This document shows, piece by piece, positions 1 to 8,502 of a stretch of 64,000 nucleotides of DNA (positions are counted from its first letter, which is position 1; each line of letters starts with the position of its first letter). Under the pieces are notes generated by a model that saw only the letters and a list, made by a program, of their open reading frames with translations, made no database searches and was not told the DNA's origin. The stretch lies in the NCBI RefSeq assembly GCF_003752415.1, contig NZ_RKHG01000001.1, forward strand, positions 744,001 to 808,000, given 5' to 3'. Source of the DNA: Luteococcus japonicus. Its GTDB lineage: Bacteria; Actinomycetota; Actinomycetes; Propionibacteriales; Propionibacteriaceae. The position numbers were made by a program, and so were the translations under genes.

Positions 1-1429
1 CCAGCGGAACCTGCTCAGCGACCTGCTCCCCGACCCGCAAGGCATAGGTCTGCCTGGCAGTGGGCTCTGGATCTCCCGGCTCCGGCTCCTGACCCAGCAA
101 GCCGATGCTCAAGCCCGACGGGGCACTGACGCTCCCATGGTCCGGGACCAGATGGCCCGCCAGCACTCGCAGCAGCGTGGACTTGCCGCTGCCATTTGCC
201 CCCTCCACCAACCAGCGGTCACGCCCGCCGATCGACAGGCTGACGGGAGCAAGACGCCCGTCGACGGCCACCTGCGTGGCCACCAACACCGGACCACCTT
301 GCGCAGAGCGGTCCTGCGCCGATCCTCCGGTGGCGCCAGCCTGTGTCCTCGCGGCATCCAGTCCGCGGAAGCGCAGTTCACGTGGTGGCTTGCGCAATTG
401 TTCCTGCTCCAGCCGGTCAAGGGCAGTACGTGCATCATTGACGCGACGGGAGACGACCGTCCCATTCTTGTCGCTGTAGAACTTCTTGGAGCCCCTGCCC
501 TCCACCTGGATCTCACGGTTGGTGTGCCCCACCTGCTGGTCCTGCCTGACCCGGCCTCGCAGCCGGTCGAGTTCAGCCTGCTCCTGCTCGTACTGCCGCT
601 GCCACCGCTCACGCTGGCCGGCACGATGGGAGAGGTATTCGGTGAAGCTTCCGGTGAAGCGCGTGATGCCCGGGGCGGCGGCACCCTCCCCGCGATGCGG
701 CCGCGGTGCAGGATCCAGATCCACCAGGCTGGTCACCGTCTCGTCCAGGAAGGCGCGATCATGACTGGCCAGCAGGACCGGGCCCGGCCAGTCGCGAATG
801 GTCTGGCTGACCAGCTCCGTGGCGCGGTCATCCAGGTGGTTGGTGGGTTCGTCCAGCAACAGCAACTCACTGCGACGCACCAGGACCCACGCCAGGGACA
901 GCCGGGCCCTCTGGCCACCCGACAGTTCACCGGCAGTCCGGTCCGGGGCGAGTCCCGCCAGGCCGAGGCCGTCGAGCAGCACTTCCCAGCGGTGGTCCAC
1001 CTGCCAGGCGTCGGTGCGTTCGGCATCCACGATGGCCTGGGACAGCGCCAGCGCCAGGGACTCGTCCTCGGGACGATGCGCCATCGCCTCGCCGATGCGG
1101 GTGACCTCGTCGGCATGGTGCCGCACGGGAGCCAGGGCCAGCCGCTGGATGGCGGCCAGACTGTCTGTTCCGGCGAAGGGCGGCTGCTGATGGTGGAGCG
1201 CCCAGTTGGCGGGACGATCGATCTCACCCCCGTCCGGCTGGTCCAGACCCGCGACCAGCCGCAGGATGGTGGACTTGCCTCGTCCGTTCTCGCCGATCAG
1301 TGCAGCGCAGTCCCCCGCCGCAACCGCGAAGCTGACATTGGTGAGCACCCGGCGGCCCGCATAGGACTTGGACAATCCATCGATCCGCAGGTGTGCTCCT
1401 TGGTGGGAAGAACCGGGATCGATGAACAC
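1..1429 (-). CDS. ABC-F family ATPase, 3' end beyond window
   Basis: Soluble tandem-ATPase protein of the ABC-F family, whose members bind the ribosomal E site and act as translation factors or antibiotic-resistance proteins. The first Walker A (GENGRGKST) lies near residues 47-54, the signature LSGGQ near 169 and Walker B followed by the ABC-F hallmark DEPTNHLD near 190-201. A second Walker A (GANGSGKST) is near 411-418. No membrane segments are seen. The start is GTG at 1429, with AGGAGG five bases upstream. The last part of the second ATPase domain runs off the left edge, so only 476 residues are visible. Which ABC-F subgroup it belongs to, and whether it gives antibiotic protection, cannot be told from this fragment. 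Confidence 0.9.
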   Translation of the reverse strand, partial: MFIDPGSSHQGAHLRIDGLSKSYAGRRVLTNVSFAVAAGDCAALIGENGRGKSTILRLVAGLDQPDGGEIDRPANWALHHQQPPFAGTDSLAAIQRLALAPVRHHADEVTRIGEAMAHRPEDESLALALSQAIVDAERTDAWQVDHRWEVLLDGLGLAGLAPDRTAGELSGGQRARLSLAWVLVRRSELLLLDEPTNHLDDRATELVSQTIRDWPGPVLLASHDRAFLDETVTSLVDLDPAPRPHRGEGAAAPGITRFTGSFTEYLSHRAGQRERWQRQYEQEQAELDRLRGRVRQDQQVGHTNREIQVEGRGSKKFYSDKNGTVVSRRVNDARTALDRLEQEQLRKPPRELRFRGLDAARTQAGATGGSAQDRSAQGGPVLVATQVAVDGRLAPVSLSIGGRDRWLVEGANGSGKSTLLRVLAGHLVPDHGSVSAPSGLSIGLLGQEPEPGDPEPTARQTYALRVGEQVAEQVPL

Positions 1430-1554
1430 ATGGGCCTCCTGAACGCCGGGACGCGGTACCCGCACCACTGTGCCTCCCGACAGGAGAACGCGCCACCGAT
1501 TTTCTGGCGACCACTCGGTTGCCCATTTCCTGCGCTTGGCAAGATGAGGGGGTG

Positions 1555-2223
1555 ATGTCCATGGATCCGCTCTTCGAGGAGGCACCCCGCCCCGTCGTGG
1601 ACCTGCCCGACGGGGCGCATCACGTGCCGGGATTCCTGTCACTGGACGAACAACGGTGGCTGGTCGAACGATTCGACGAATGGGGACGCGGGCCCGTGCC
1701 GCCCCGCTACCCGTTGATCGGTGGGCACCCAATGAGCGTGCAGAGCGTGTGCCTGGGGTGGCACTGGAATCCCGGCCGACTCACCCGACGGGCGGTCGAC
1801 CAGAACGGTGAGCTCGTCCCCCCGGTACCTGACTGGATGGTGCGGCTGGGGCAACGTGCCCTGCTGCGCGCCACCGGCGACGACGAGGCTGCCCGCAGCT
1901 ATGTGCCCGACTGTGCCCTGGTCAACTGGTACGAGCCGTCGGCGCGGATGGGAATGCACCAGGACAAGGAGGAACGCGCCCCGGCACCCGTGGTCTCCTT
2001 CTCCATCGGAGACTCCTGCCGCTTCCGCTTCGGCAACACCGAGACCCGCAACAAGCCCTATGTGGACCTGGAACTGCGCTCGGGGGACCTGTTCGTCTTC
2101 GGTGGCCCGTCGCGACTGGCCTTCCATGGGGTGACCCGGATCATGCCGGACACCGCCCCGGCCGGTCTCGGTCTACCTCCGGGGCGGATCAACATCACGC
2201 TGCGCGTCTCCGGGCTGCAGTAG
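1555..2223 (+). CDS. alkB: AlkB-like 2-oxoglutarate/Fe(II) dioxygenase
   Basis: Probable oxidative demethylase that repairs 1-methyladenine and 3-methylcytosine in DNA, using Fe(II) and 2-oxoglutarate. It is 222 residues, the usual AlkB size. The iron ligands are visible as H135-x-D137 (in NWYEPSARMGMHQDKEE) and H191 (in FGGPSRLAFHG). The 2-oxoglutarate-binding arginines are in RINITLR at 211-217. The start at 1555 has GAGGGGG just upstream; a second ATG follows two codons later. It is divergent from the ABC-F gene. The stop lies only five bases before a repeat copied from the 3' end of the gene at 8480. Confidence 0.88.
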   Translation: MSMDPLFEEAPRPVVDLPDGAHHVPGFLSLDEQRWLVERFDEWGRGPVPPRYPLIGGHPMSVQSVCLGWHWNPGRLTRRAVDQNGELVPPVPDWMVRLGQRALLRATGDDEAARSYVPDCALVNWYEPSARMGMHQDKEERAPAPVVSFSIGDSCRFRFGNTETRNKPYVDLELRSGDLFVFGGPSRLAFHGVTRIMPDTAPAGLGLPPGRINITLRVSGLQ

Positions 2224-2227
2224 CCGT

Positions 2228-2270
2228 CAGCCCAGCCGACGCGCCCGTCACTGGGGCAAGGAGTTGGCGT
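2228..2270. repeat. Direct repeat, left copy (att-like)
   Basis: This 43-bp stretch matches 8462-8502 with three substitutions and a 2-bp gap. The right copy is the 3' end of the acyltransferase gene at 8480-9091; read on the minus strand this copy also ends in ANSLPQ-stop, against ANSVPQ-stop there. The two copies bracket a 6.2-kb insert, as integration into the end of a gene would leave. Confidence 0.75.
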
Positions 2271-2491
2271 GGGGTGCCCAGCACGTCCCCGCGGATAGAA
2301 ATTCACCCCATTCCTGAAGCGCGCCTGAACGCATCGTGAGGCTGCGCGTGTCGGAGGGCTGAAGCGACACCGCCTGCAGCTGTCGCTGTTTAGGATGTCG
2401 AAGACAGCTCGGGGGAGCAGACAGTGCATCATTGACCGCTGCACCGTGGTCTGTGGTTAGCGCAACACCCTCCGAGGAGCAGCCCCAGACA

Positions 2492-2829
2492 ATGAACGCA
2501 GCCAATGGCCCCACGCGACGCACCGTACTTGGCTCAGCCGTTGGTATGAGCATCGCCTCCGTCCTGCCGTATTGCTCCGCGTTCGAGGCAGCAGCCCAGG
2601 AATCCCCAGACCAACTCATCCTCCCGCACCAGTCATTCGGGAAGAGCACGCTCCCGGGGATTGGCACCTTCCATAGCCTCCCACTCACGCTCGACAAGAG
2701 CCTGCGGAGCGAACTGACGGTCAAGAATCGCCCTTCCCATGTCATTCCACCGGAGTTCGTCCACGCGGATGCCATGAGTCATCAGATCGACGGCATCCCG
2801 CTCTACAACAACCCTGAACCGCCCCGGCA
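2492..2829 (+). pseudogene. 5' part of Tat-exported, epimerase-like gene
   Basis: N-terminal part of a secreted protein cut off by an insertion sequence. A twin-arginine signal (RRTVLGSAVG followed by a hydrophobic run and AAAQ) covers about residues 9-36. The mature part ends near DGIPLYNNPEPP. The remainder of a protein of this kind resumes at 7102, beyond the IS. The motif order (IPLYNN here, then FPYRLGGG, PNPWYTSFANSR and YHLVNLATF there) resembles the D-glucuronyl C5-epimerase C-terminal family. The family assignment is inference. The two halves are not in the same frame across the presumed junction, so a small loss may have accompanied the insertion. Confidence 0.55.
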
Positions 2830-3146
2830 TGTCCGGAGAGTGAATTCGTTGAAAGGATCACTCTCATGGCACGTCCTTCGAAGTACCCGCCCGAGTTGCG
2901 CCAGCGGGCTGTCCGGCTGGTGATGGAGTCCCGCGAGGAGCACGAGACTGAGTTCGCCGCGATCAGGTCGGTGGCCGCCAAGTTGGGGATCACCTCGCCC
3001 GAGACGCTGCGCAAGTGGCTGCGCCAGGCCGAGATCGACCAAGGCGTCCGTCCTGGGGTGACCAGTCAGGAGTCGGCCGAGTTGAAACGGCTGAAGCGGG
3101 AGAACGCCGAACTGCGCCGCGCGAACGAGATCTTGAAGGCAGCCTC

Positions 3147-3163
3147 GGCTTATGTGGGTGATC
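3147..3163. repeat. Left end of Tn554-like unit (inverted repeat)
   Basis: GGCTTATGTGGGTGATC at the left junction is the imperfect inverse of GATCACCTACATATCAAGCC at 6113-6132. The GGCTT part overlaps the IS orfA sequence, so the true element end lies at or just after 3151. Confidence 0.6.
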
Positions 3164-3167
3164 GGTG

Positions 3168-5018
3168 TCAAGCGGTGGCGTGATCGAGGTCTTCGAGTAG
3201 GTGGGTGTAGATCTCGGCGCGGCGGGTTTGTCCTTTGGCGCAGGCGTCGTTTCGTTGGGCGATGAGGGTGGGCCGGTGGTGGTGGGTGGTGAAGAACATG
3301 GGGCAGGTTTCGCAGATCGTTTCGTAGCGGCAGTCGAGCTCGACGGGGCGGCGGCAGTAGCCGTTGCCCAACAGGCGTTTGTCGACTTCGGCGTGCAGGG
3401 CGGTCATGGCTGGACCGGCGGCCTCGGCGGGCAGGACGGGGATGGCGGGCTCGGTGGCTTGGTAGAGGGCTTCGATCTTGTTGGTGACCTGGAAGTACTG
3501 GTCGGCGACGGTGCGGTCACCGATGCGGGCGTAGACCATCGTCATCGACAAGTCGGCGTGGCCGAGCAGCGCGGCGATCGCTTCGAGGCTCATGCCTCGG
3601 TTGATGGCTTGGGTGGCGAGGGTGTGTCGCAGCTGGTGGGGGTGGACGTGGCCGATACCGGCGGCGGTGGCGGCTTTCTGGACAGCTTTGTCGACGCGGG
3701 TTGGTGGGATGGGCCGTCCGCGTTCGAGCAGGAGCAGGTCGCTGGCCTGCCAGGACGGGCGGTGGGCGATCCAGGTGTCGATGAGGGTCTTGAGGGCCGG
3801 GTCGAGGGGGATGTAGCGGTCGGTGTGGAGTTTCCCGACCGGGGTGCGAAGCCAGTAGCCGGTGCCGATCTGGACGACGGCGTTGATGCGCAGGCCGAGT
3901 AGTTCGCCGCGGCGCATGCCGGTGCGGGCCAGGATCTGGATCATCAACCGGTCGAGTTCGTCGGGTAGCTGGGCTGCGGCGGCCATGAACGCGGTAGCGC
4001 GGGCATCGTCGAGGAACTTCGGCAGGGGCTTGTCCAAGCGTGGACGGTCTTCCCGGAAGACTAGAGCGCGGGTGGGGACATCGGGGTAGTCCCATTCGGT
4101 GATGCGGGTGAAGAAGGTGTGCAGGTGACCCATCCGCATGCCCAGTGTGGTCTTCGACAACCCGGGCTGGCCGCGGTAGCCGGGTCGTTGGTCGAGCCAG
4201 TCCCGGTAGCCCTCGATGTGGCAGCGGTGCAGGTCGGCGATGCGCTCGGCATCGGGGTGGTGGGCGATGAGGTATCCGGCGAACTGCCGCAGCGTGGTCT
4301 CGAACAGTGCCACTGATGAGGGCCGCAGCGAGGCGTGGCATTGCTGCAGGTAGCGGCGCATCGTGGCCGCCATCACGGGGACATGGGTGGTGATCTGTTC
4401 CCAGTCGACCTCGGCGGCGCTGCGCGCCGCCCATGGCCGGCGGATGGCTGGTAGGGGTGCTTGACCGCGGTGGAACATCACCGCGTCGAGGCCGAACAGC
4501 GGCGTCGACAAGCATCGGGGCGGCGCGCTCGCTCGGGAGGCCATCACGCCATCGAAGTAGCTGGTGCGCGCCTGCTGGTAGGTCTGTGTGGTCAGGGCAT
4601 CAGGGCTGGTGCCGGCGATCGCGCAGATGCGCGCCAGGTGGGACCACATGCGTCGGCTCTGTTTCGTGGTGAAGCCCAGCTCGAGCGCTTGGGTGGCGAA
4701 CCTGTCGCGCTGCTCGGGGTAGGCGTCAGCGATGTAGATGCCCCAGTGACAGCATGACTGGGAGACGAAGTCCGGGGTGACCGGCAGGCTGGTGGCGATG
4801 GCAGCATGCGCTGCGAATGACATCACCTCGGTGCGGACCTGGCGGCGTTGCTCGACACTGGCGTGGTTCCAGCCGTCGAGATCACCGAACAGCCGTCCGA
4901 AGCGCTGTGCCGCCAAGCGCCGGCCCTTCGCCGACGCTGAACTGGAAGCAGCCGCAACATAGGAGGCCGTCACCTCATCGAGAGCCGCACTGGTGCTGAC
5001 AGGGGCAACAGCAGTCAT
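3168..5018 (-). CDS. TnpB-like tyrosine recombinase
   Basis: Large tyrosine recombinase, 616 residues, likely acting with the TnpA-like partner in transposition. The catalytic half shows the first arginine in RTGMRRGELLGL, then the HQLRHTLATQ box (HxxR), a GHADLSMTMVY segment with the presumed nucleophile tyrosine, and an extended tail. The tail has a cysteine cluster (CRRPVELDC, then CETC) like a small zinc site, a feature of TnpB-type proteins. It overlaps tnpA by 4 bp (ATGA at 5015-5018), so the two are co-translated. Its stop lies about 17 bp inside the element's left end. Cargo of this kind can also occur as recombinase pairs of unknown function in actinobacteria. Confidence 0.82.
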   Translation of the reverse strand: MTAVAPVSTSAALDEVTASYVAAASSSASAKGRRLAAQRFGRLFGDLDGWNHASVEQRRQVRTEVMSFAAHAAIATSLPVTPDFVSQSCCHWGIYIADAYPEQRDRFATQALELGFTTKQSRRMWSHLARICAIAGTSPDALTTQTYQQARTSYFDGVMASRASAPPRCLSTPLFGLDAVMFHRGQAPLPAIRRPWAARSAAEVDWEQITTHVPVMAATMRRYLQQCHASLRPSSVALFETTLRQFAGYLIAHHPDAERIADLHRCHIEGYRDWLDQRPGYRGQPGLSKTTLGMRMGHLHTFFTRITEWDYPDVPTRALVFREDRPRLDKPLPKFLDDARATAFMAAAAQLPDELDRLMIQILARTGMRRGELLGLRINAVVQIGTGYWLRTPVGKLHTDRYIPLDPALKTLIDTWIAHRPSWQASDLLLLERGRPIPPTRVDKAVQKAATAAGIGHVHPHQLRHTLATQAINRGMSLEAIAALLGHADLSMTMVYARIGDRTVADQYFQVTNKIEALYQATEPAIPVLPAEAAGPAMTALHAEVDKRLLGNGYCRRPVELDCRYETICETCPMFFTTHHHRPTLIAQRNDACAKGQTRRAEIYTHLLEDLDHATA

Positions 5019-6118
5019 GGGCGTGGCCCTTCGACGATGGGTGGGTAGATGTCGGCCAGGACGTGCATGGCGTCGCGGTACTGGTCAGCGAGCCAGTCGT
5101 TGGACAAGTGGAGGTAGATGCGGGTCGTCTCCAGGTTGGCGTGGCCGGCCTGCGCCTGGATCGCCTCCAAGGCCATGCCCGCCTCCCTCAGCCGGGTGAA
5201 GCATGTGTGACGCAGCTCATGGCAGGTCGCGTGGCGTAACCCCGCCCGTTGACGGGCCCCAGCAAGGACTTCATCCAGCCCTGCTGCGCTCAACGGCATG
5301 CCGCGGCGGGGCCCCTTCAACACCACGAACACCAGCCCGGTGTCACACCCCGGTGGCCGTTCGGTGGTCAAGTAGGCGGCCAGGTGGGTGAAGAACGCAT
5401 CAACGACAGGGACGATACGTTCGTGGCCGCCCTTGCCCTGATGGACGAACACCCGTCCATCGCCCAGCTGGATGTCTGCCAGACGCAGGCCCAGCACCTC
5501 ACAGCGTCGCAGCCCGGCATGCAGCATCAGCGTGACCATCGCCCGGTCCCGCTCGGTGCGCAATGCGCCCATCAACGCGACCGCCTCACCCGGCGGCAGC
5601 ACCTGTGGCAGCCGTTTCGGAGCCCGGACCAGAGGCGAGCCCCGCAACGACCGTGACCGGGGCGTCATCGACCGTGGAACCGGCTGACGTTCACAGACAC
5701 CGCGGGTGACCAAGTAGTCGAACAACGACGTGACCGTCGCCAGCCGGCGCTTGATGGTCGAAGCTGCCAGGCCTGGCTCGCCGTCGACCAGCCGGACCAC
5801 GTTGCCGCCGTGGCGAGGTTCACGCTGCTGTTCGATGAAGGCCAACACATCCGCCGTGTCGACCTCGACCGGGGGTTTGCCCACGATGGTGAAGAAGACC
5901 TTCAAGTCGAACGCCTGAGCCAGCACCGAATTCGGTCGTAGGCGGGCCGCGGTGAACTTCAGGTACTCGTCGGTCCACGGCTCACCCAACCTGGGTGGCT
6001 GCCCCTCCACGAAAACCAGCTTCGGCACGAACCCAACCATGACCGGCCCCCAGCCGCTCGACGACACCACCATCGTCACCGCCGCGTCGCCGCGCTGTTC
6101 CACCGGGGTCAAGATCAC
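5015..6118 (-). CDS. TnpA-like tyrosine recombinase
   Basis: Tyrosine recombinase of up to 367 residues. An N-terminal SAM-like core-binding region precedes the catalytic domain, in which the first arginine is in HAGLRRCEVLGL, the HxxR box in CHELRHTCF, and the tyrosine in HANLETTRIYLHLS. The longest frame starts at GTG 6118, inside the element's terminal repeat; ATG at 6073 (MVVSSSGW) is a plausible internal start and I cannot decide between them. It is the first gene of the two-gene unit. The pair sits opposite in direction to the IS genes it interrupts, so its transcription would have to start at the very end of the element or in the IS. Confidence 0.82.
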   Translation of the reverse strand: MILTPVEQRGDAAVTMVVSSSGWGPVMVGFVPKLVFVEGQPPRLGEPWTDEYLKFTAARLRPNSVLAQAFDLKVFFTIVGKPPVEVDTADVLAFIEQQREPRHGGNVVRLVDGEPGLAASTIKRRLATVTSLFDYLVTRGVCERQPVPRSMTPRSRSLRGSPLVRAPKRLPQVLPPGEAVALMGALRTERDRAMVTLMLHAGLRRCEVLGLRLADIQLGDGRVFVHQGKGGHERIVPVVDAFFTHLAAYLTTERPPGCDTGLVFVVLKGPRRGMPLSAAGLDEVLAGARQRAGLRHATCHELRHTCFTRLREAGMALEAIQAQAGHANLETTRIYLHLSNDWLADQYRDAMHVLADIYPPIVEGPRP

Positions 6119-6132
6119 CTACATATCAAGCC
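6113..6132. repeat. Right end of Tn554-like unit (inverted repeat)
   Basis: GATCACCTACATATCAAGCC mirrors the left end at 3147-3163 apart from one substitution and a short insertion. IS orfA sequence resumes at the CTTTCTTC beginning at 6132. Confidence 0.6.
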
Positions 6133-6159
6133 TTTCTTCGCGGCGGAGCTCGACCGCCC

Positions 6160-7077
6160 CGGCAGGTACTAGTCGATTTCGTCGACGCCCAGCGTGACCG
6201 GTTCGGGGTCGAGCCGATCTGCAAGGTCTTGCGTGAGCACGGCTACCAGATCGCCCCGAGCAGCTACTACGAGGCCCGCCAACGCAGATCCTCGGCCAGG
6301 GCCCGTCGGGACCAGCAGCTGGTCGAGCTGATGCGCCAGCTGCGCGAAGCCAACCGGTTCCTGACCCGCTTCGGTGCGCGCAAGATGTGGATCTTCCTGC
6401 GCTCGCAAGGCCATGACGTAGCCCGCTGCACCATCGAGCGGCTCTACCGCGCCCAGGGCTGGCAAGGAGCAACACGTCGGCGCAGGTTCAAGCCCATGCC
6501 CTCGGACGGGACACCGCGACCGGCTGACCTGGTCGATCGGGGGTTCTGGGCTGCCCGGCCCAACCGGTTGTGGGTCGCGGACTTCTCCTACGTGCCGACG
6601 TGGTCGGGGATGGTCTACGTCGCGTTCGTGATCGACGTGTTCAGCCGCCAGATCGTGGGCTGGCGCGCTGCCACGCGCATGACCACCGACCTCGTCCTCG
6701 ACGCGCTGGAACAGGCCCTGTGGTCACGCAAACAGCAAGGCATCACCAGCTTCACGGGACTGGTCCACCACACCGACGCCGGGTCCCAGTACGTCAGTTT
6801 TGCCCTCACCCAACGGCTGGTCGAGGCCGGCGTCGATCCGTCGGTCGGGTCGAACCACGACCCCTACGACAATGCCTTGGCCGAGTCCACGATCGGGCTG
6901 TTCAAAGCGGAGCTGATCCGGCCCGAGGGCCCCTGGCGCAATGTCGAGCACGTCGAGCTCGAGACCCTGCGCTGGGTCGACTTCTACAACACGATCCGCC
7001 CCCACGAAGCCCTGGACGACCTCACCCCGATGCAGGCCGAAGACCTCCACTACCATCGGCTCAAGCTCACCGCCTGA
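6160..7077 (+). CDS. IS3-family transposase OrfB (DDE integrase)
   Basis: Catalytic part of the IS3-family transposase. The DDE triad is visible as D in VADFSYVPTW, D in VHHTDAGSQY and E in NALAESTIGLF, with the usual IRPHEALDDLTP near the C-terminus. The frame is -1 relative to orfA and overlaps its end at about 6160, as expected for a programmed frameshift product. An isolated start (TTG 6229) would give 282 residues. Because orfA is split, only OrfB alone could be produced here, so the copy is probably immobile unless helped by another copy. Confidence 0.88.
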   Translation, partial: RQVLVDFVDAQRDRFGVEPICKVLREHGYQIAPSSYYEARQRRSSARARRDQQLVELMRQLREANRFLTRFGARKMWIFLRSQGHDVARCTIERLYRAQGWQGATRRRRFKPMPSDGTPRPADLVDRGFWAARPNRLWVADFSYVPTWSGMVYVAFVIDVFSRQIVGWRAATRMTTDLVLDALEQALWSRKQQGITSFTGLVHHTDAGSQYVSFALTQRLVEAGVDPSVGSNHDPYDNALAESTIGLFKAELIRPEGPWRNVEHVELETLRWVDFYNTIRPHEALDDLTPMQAEDLHYHRLKLTA

Positions 7078-7101
7078 GCCACCAAACCAAGTCTCCGGAC
7101 A

Positions 7102-8440
7102 CCCCGGGGCGGTTCACCCCAAGATGACCGGTCGGGAGTGGGCCTTGCACGTCATCCACGCCACCACCATCTCGGGGGACTGGCTCAACAACTACGTCGA
7201 GACAGGTCGCCGGGAATGGCTCGAAAAGGCCATGGGAGTGATTCGTGGACTTTGCAAGCGTGCCACTCGTCGTCCGACTCCCCATGGCACTGCTCTGTTC
7301 CCCAAGTACGAGTTTCCCTACCGTCTTGGGGGTGGCCTGACCGGGACGATGCCCAACCCGTGGTACACCAGCTTTGCCAACTCGCGGGTGCTGAACCAGG
7401 CCACTCGCATCTACTACCTGACCAAGGCGCCCGAGTTCAAGACGTTCGCGGATCAGCTGTTGGCCGCCTACTCGGTCGGCCAGGACAAGAACGATCCCTC
7501 CTTGCCATGGTTCATGGCCGTGGACTCTGACGGCTATCTGTGGCCGGAGGAATACCCGCTGCAGGACGGCGGGATCACGAAGGTGATCAACGGCACCCCT
7601 TCCGGTTGGTGGGGAGTCCAGGCCTACGGGGAGCTGATCGGGGAGAACGACCTGATCCGAAAGGTGAACGCCGGGGTCTGCGCAACGATGATGCACTGCG
7701 CTGACGTGGTGCGGCAGCCGGGCATGATCAGCCGCTACTTCGCTGAAGGCAACTACGCATCGCGGCTGTACCACTTGGTGAATCTGGCTACCTTCTCATC
7801 GATGTGGCAGGTCTCAGGTCATCTGCCGTTTGCCCATGTGATGGATGGGCTGATGTGTGACTGGAACGTCAATCAAGGCTTTACCTGGAACGAGTTCTCC
7901 CGTGGTCGGCCCCACGCGCTGTTCCTTCCGAGTCGGACAATCCTCTACGTGCGCCAGACCCGCTCCGATGGGACGCCCCTGGCCGCCAAGCGATGGTCCA
8001 CACCCCGCGAACTGCTCTTGACCACCAAGACTCGGTGGCGCTACGGGCCCGGACAGCCGGTGTGGAGTCAAATGGCAAACGGCCCGCTCACTGGCTGGTG
8101 GGTGGCCGAACAGCCGGGTCGGGCACGACAGGCAGCGTCGGTGAGGGGCATGACTCTCCGGGGAGAAGCACTCGACCGCGAACGACCTGATTTTTTGCCA
8201 TTCACCCACCGACCGATACCCCTGACATTCAAGGCGAACACCAACATCACCGCATACACCTACGATCCTGCGGGCCGCGTCACATCCCGCGTCACCAGAA
8301 GATGGACCCGTAACAGCATGGCCCGCGCCGATGCCCTGTCGACCATCAATGGCGCCCCTCACGCACGCCTCCTCGAGGGCGCTTTCGCTGGGAAGTGGAC
8401 CCCGCTGACCTCGGCCACGGTCTGCATCACTGGTCTCTGA
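7102..8440 (+). pseudogene. 3' part of exported, epimerase-like gene
   Basis: About 440 codons of an open frame directly after the IS end, lacking its own signal peptide. Recognisable segments are FPYRLGGG, PNPWYTSFANSRVLNQATR and YHLVNLATFSSMWQ. The pattern (an aromatic-rich P-W loop, then an all-helical repeat with a YH-x-LxN segment) resembles the D-glucuronyl C5-epimerase C-terminal domain, which modifies uronic acids in polysaccharides. The corresponding N-terminus with a Tat signal is at 2492-2829. If the first ATG (7124) were used, a leaderless protein of 438 residues could still be made, but it would lack export. The function is inference; the split is directly seen. Confidence 0.5.
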
Positions 8441-8461
8441 CTGAAATTCGCCCATGCCCGG

Positions 8462-8502
8462 CAGCCAAGCCGACGCGACTCACTGGGGCACGGAGTTGGC
8501 GT
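8462..8502. repeat. Direct repeat, right copy (3' end of acyltransferase gene)
   Basis: Partner of 2228-2270. It includes the last seven codons and the stop of the acyltransferase gene, so this is probably the original chromosomal copy and 2228-2270 the copy brought in or duplicated. Confidence 0.7.

Larger units (their letters stand above)
3152..6130 (-). mobile_element. Minimal Tn554-like transposon (TnpA + TnpB only)
   Basis: About 2.98 kb inserted in IS3 orfA. It carries two overlapping tyrosine-recombinase genes of about 367 and 616 residues, close to TnpA (361) and TnpB (630) of Tn554. There is no room for TnpC and there are no passenger genes: tnpB stops within 20 bp of the left end, and the annotated start of tnpA falls inside the right-end repeat. 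Removing 3152 to about 6130 restores the IS orfA frame. Only a CTT triplet is shared at the two junctions, consistent with recombinase-type insertion without a long target duplication. The Tn554 link rests on gene order, lengths and motifs. Confidence 0.72.
2866..6172 (+). pseudogene. IS3 orfA, split by Tn554-like insertion
   Basis: First gene of the IS3-family element: a helix-turn-helix protein (KYPPELRQRAVRL at residues 5-17) with a leucine-zipper-like tail (ELKRLKRENAELRRANEIL). The frame runs from ATG 2866 to about 3151, where it should continue into FFAAELDRP. Exactly that sequence, FFAAELDRPGRY-stop, resumes in frame at 6134-6172. The 2.98 kb between is the Tn554-like unit. As it stands the reading frame runs 10 codons into the insert and stops at 3183. 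The IS can no longer make its OrfAB fusion transposase by frameshifting. Confidence 0.85.
2830..7101 (+). mobile_element. IS3-family insertion sequence, itself interrupted
   Basis: The ends are TGTCCGGAGAGTG at 2830 and its near inverse CAAGTCTCCGGACA ending at 7101. Between them lie orfA and orfB of an IS3-family element, but with about 3 kb of unrelated DNA inserted into orfA. Without that insert the IS would be about 1.29 kb, normal for the family. A clean target-site duplication is not visible; CCCCGG occurs close to both ends but two bases away on the left. The IS splits an exported epimerase-like gene. Confidence 0.85.

Noticed and set aside
137-1555. 472-residue plus-strand frame opposite the ABC-F gene
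   Set aside because: It is the mirror of a clear ABC-F coding region on the minus strand with both Walker A motifs; it shows no family motif of its own.
3168-6118. The recombinase pair as the integrase of the 2.2-8.5 kb insert
   Set aside because: The pair lies within the IS orfA, with its own ends and an exact frame repair when removed, so it belongs to a nested element rather than to the outer insert.
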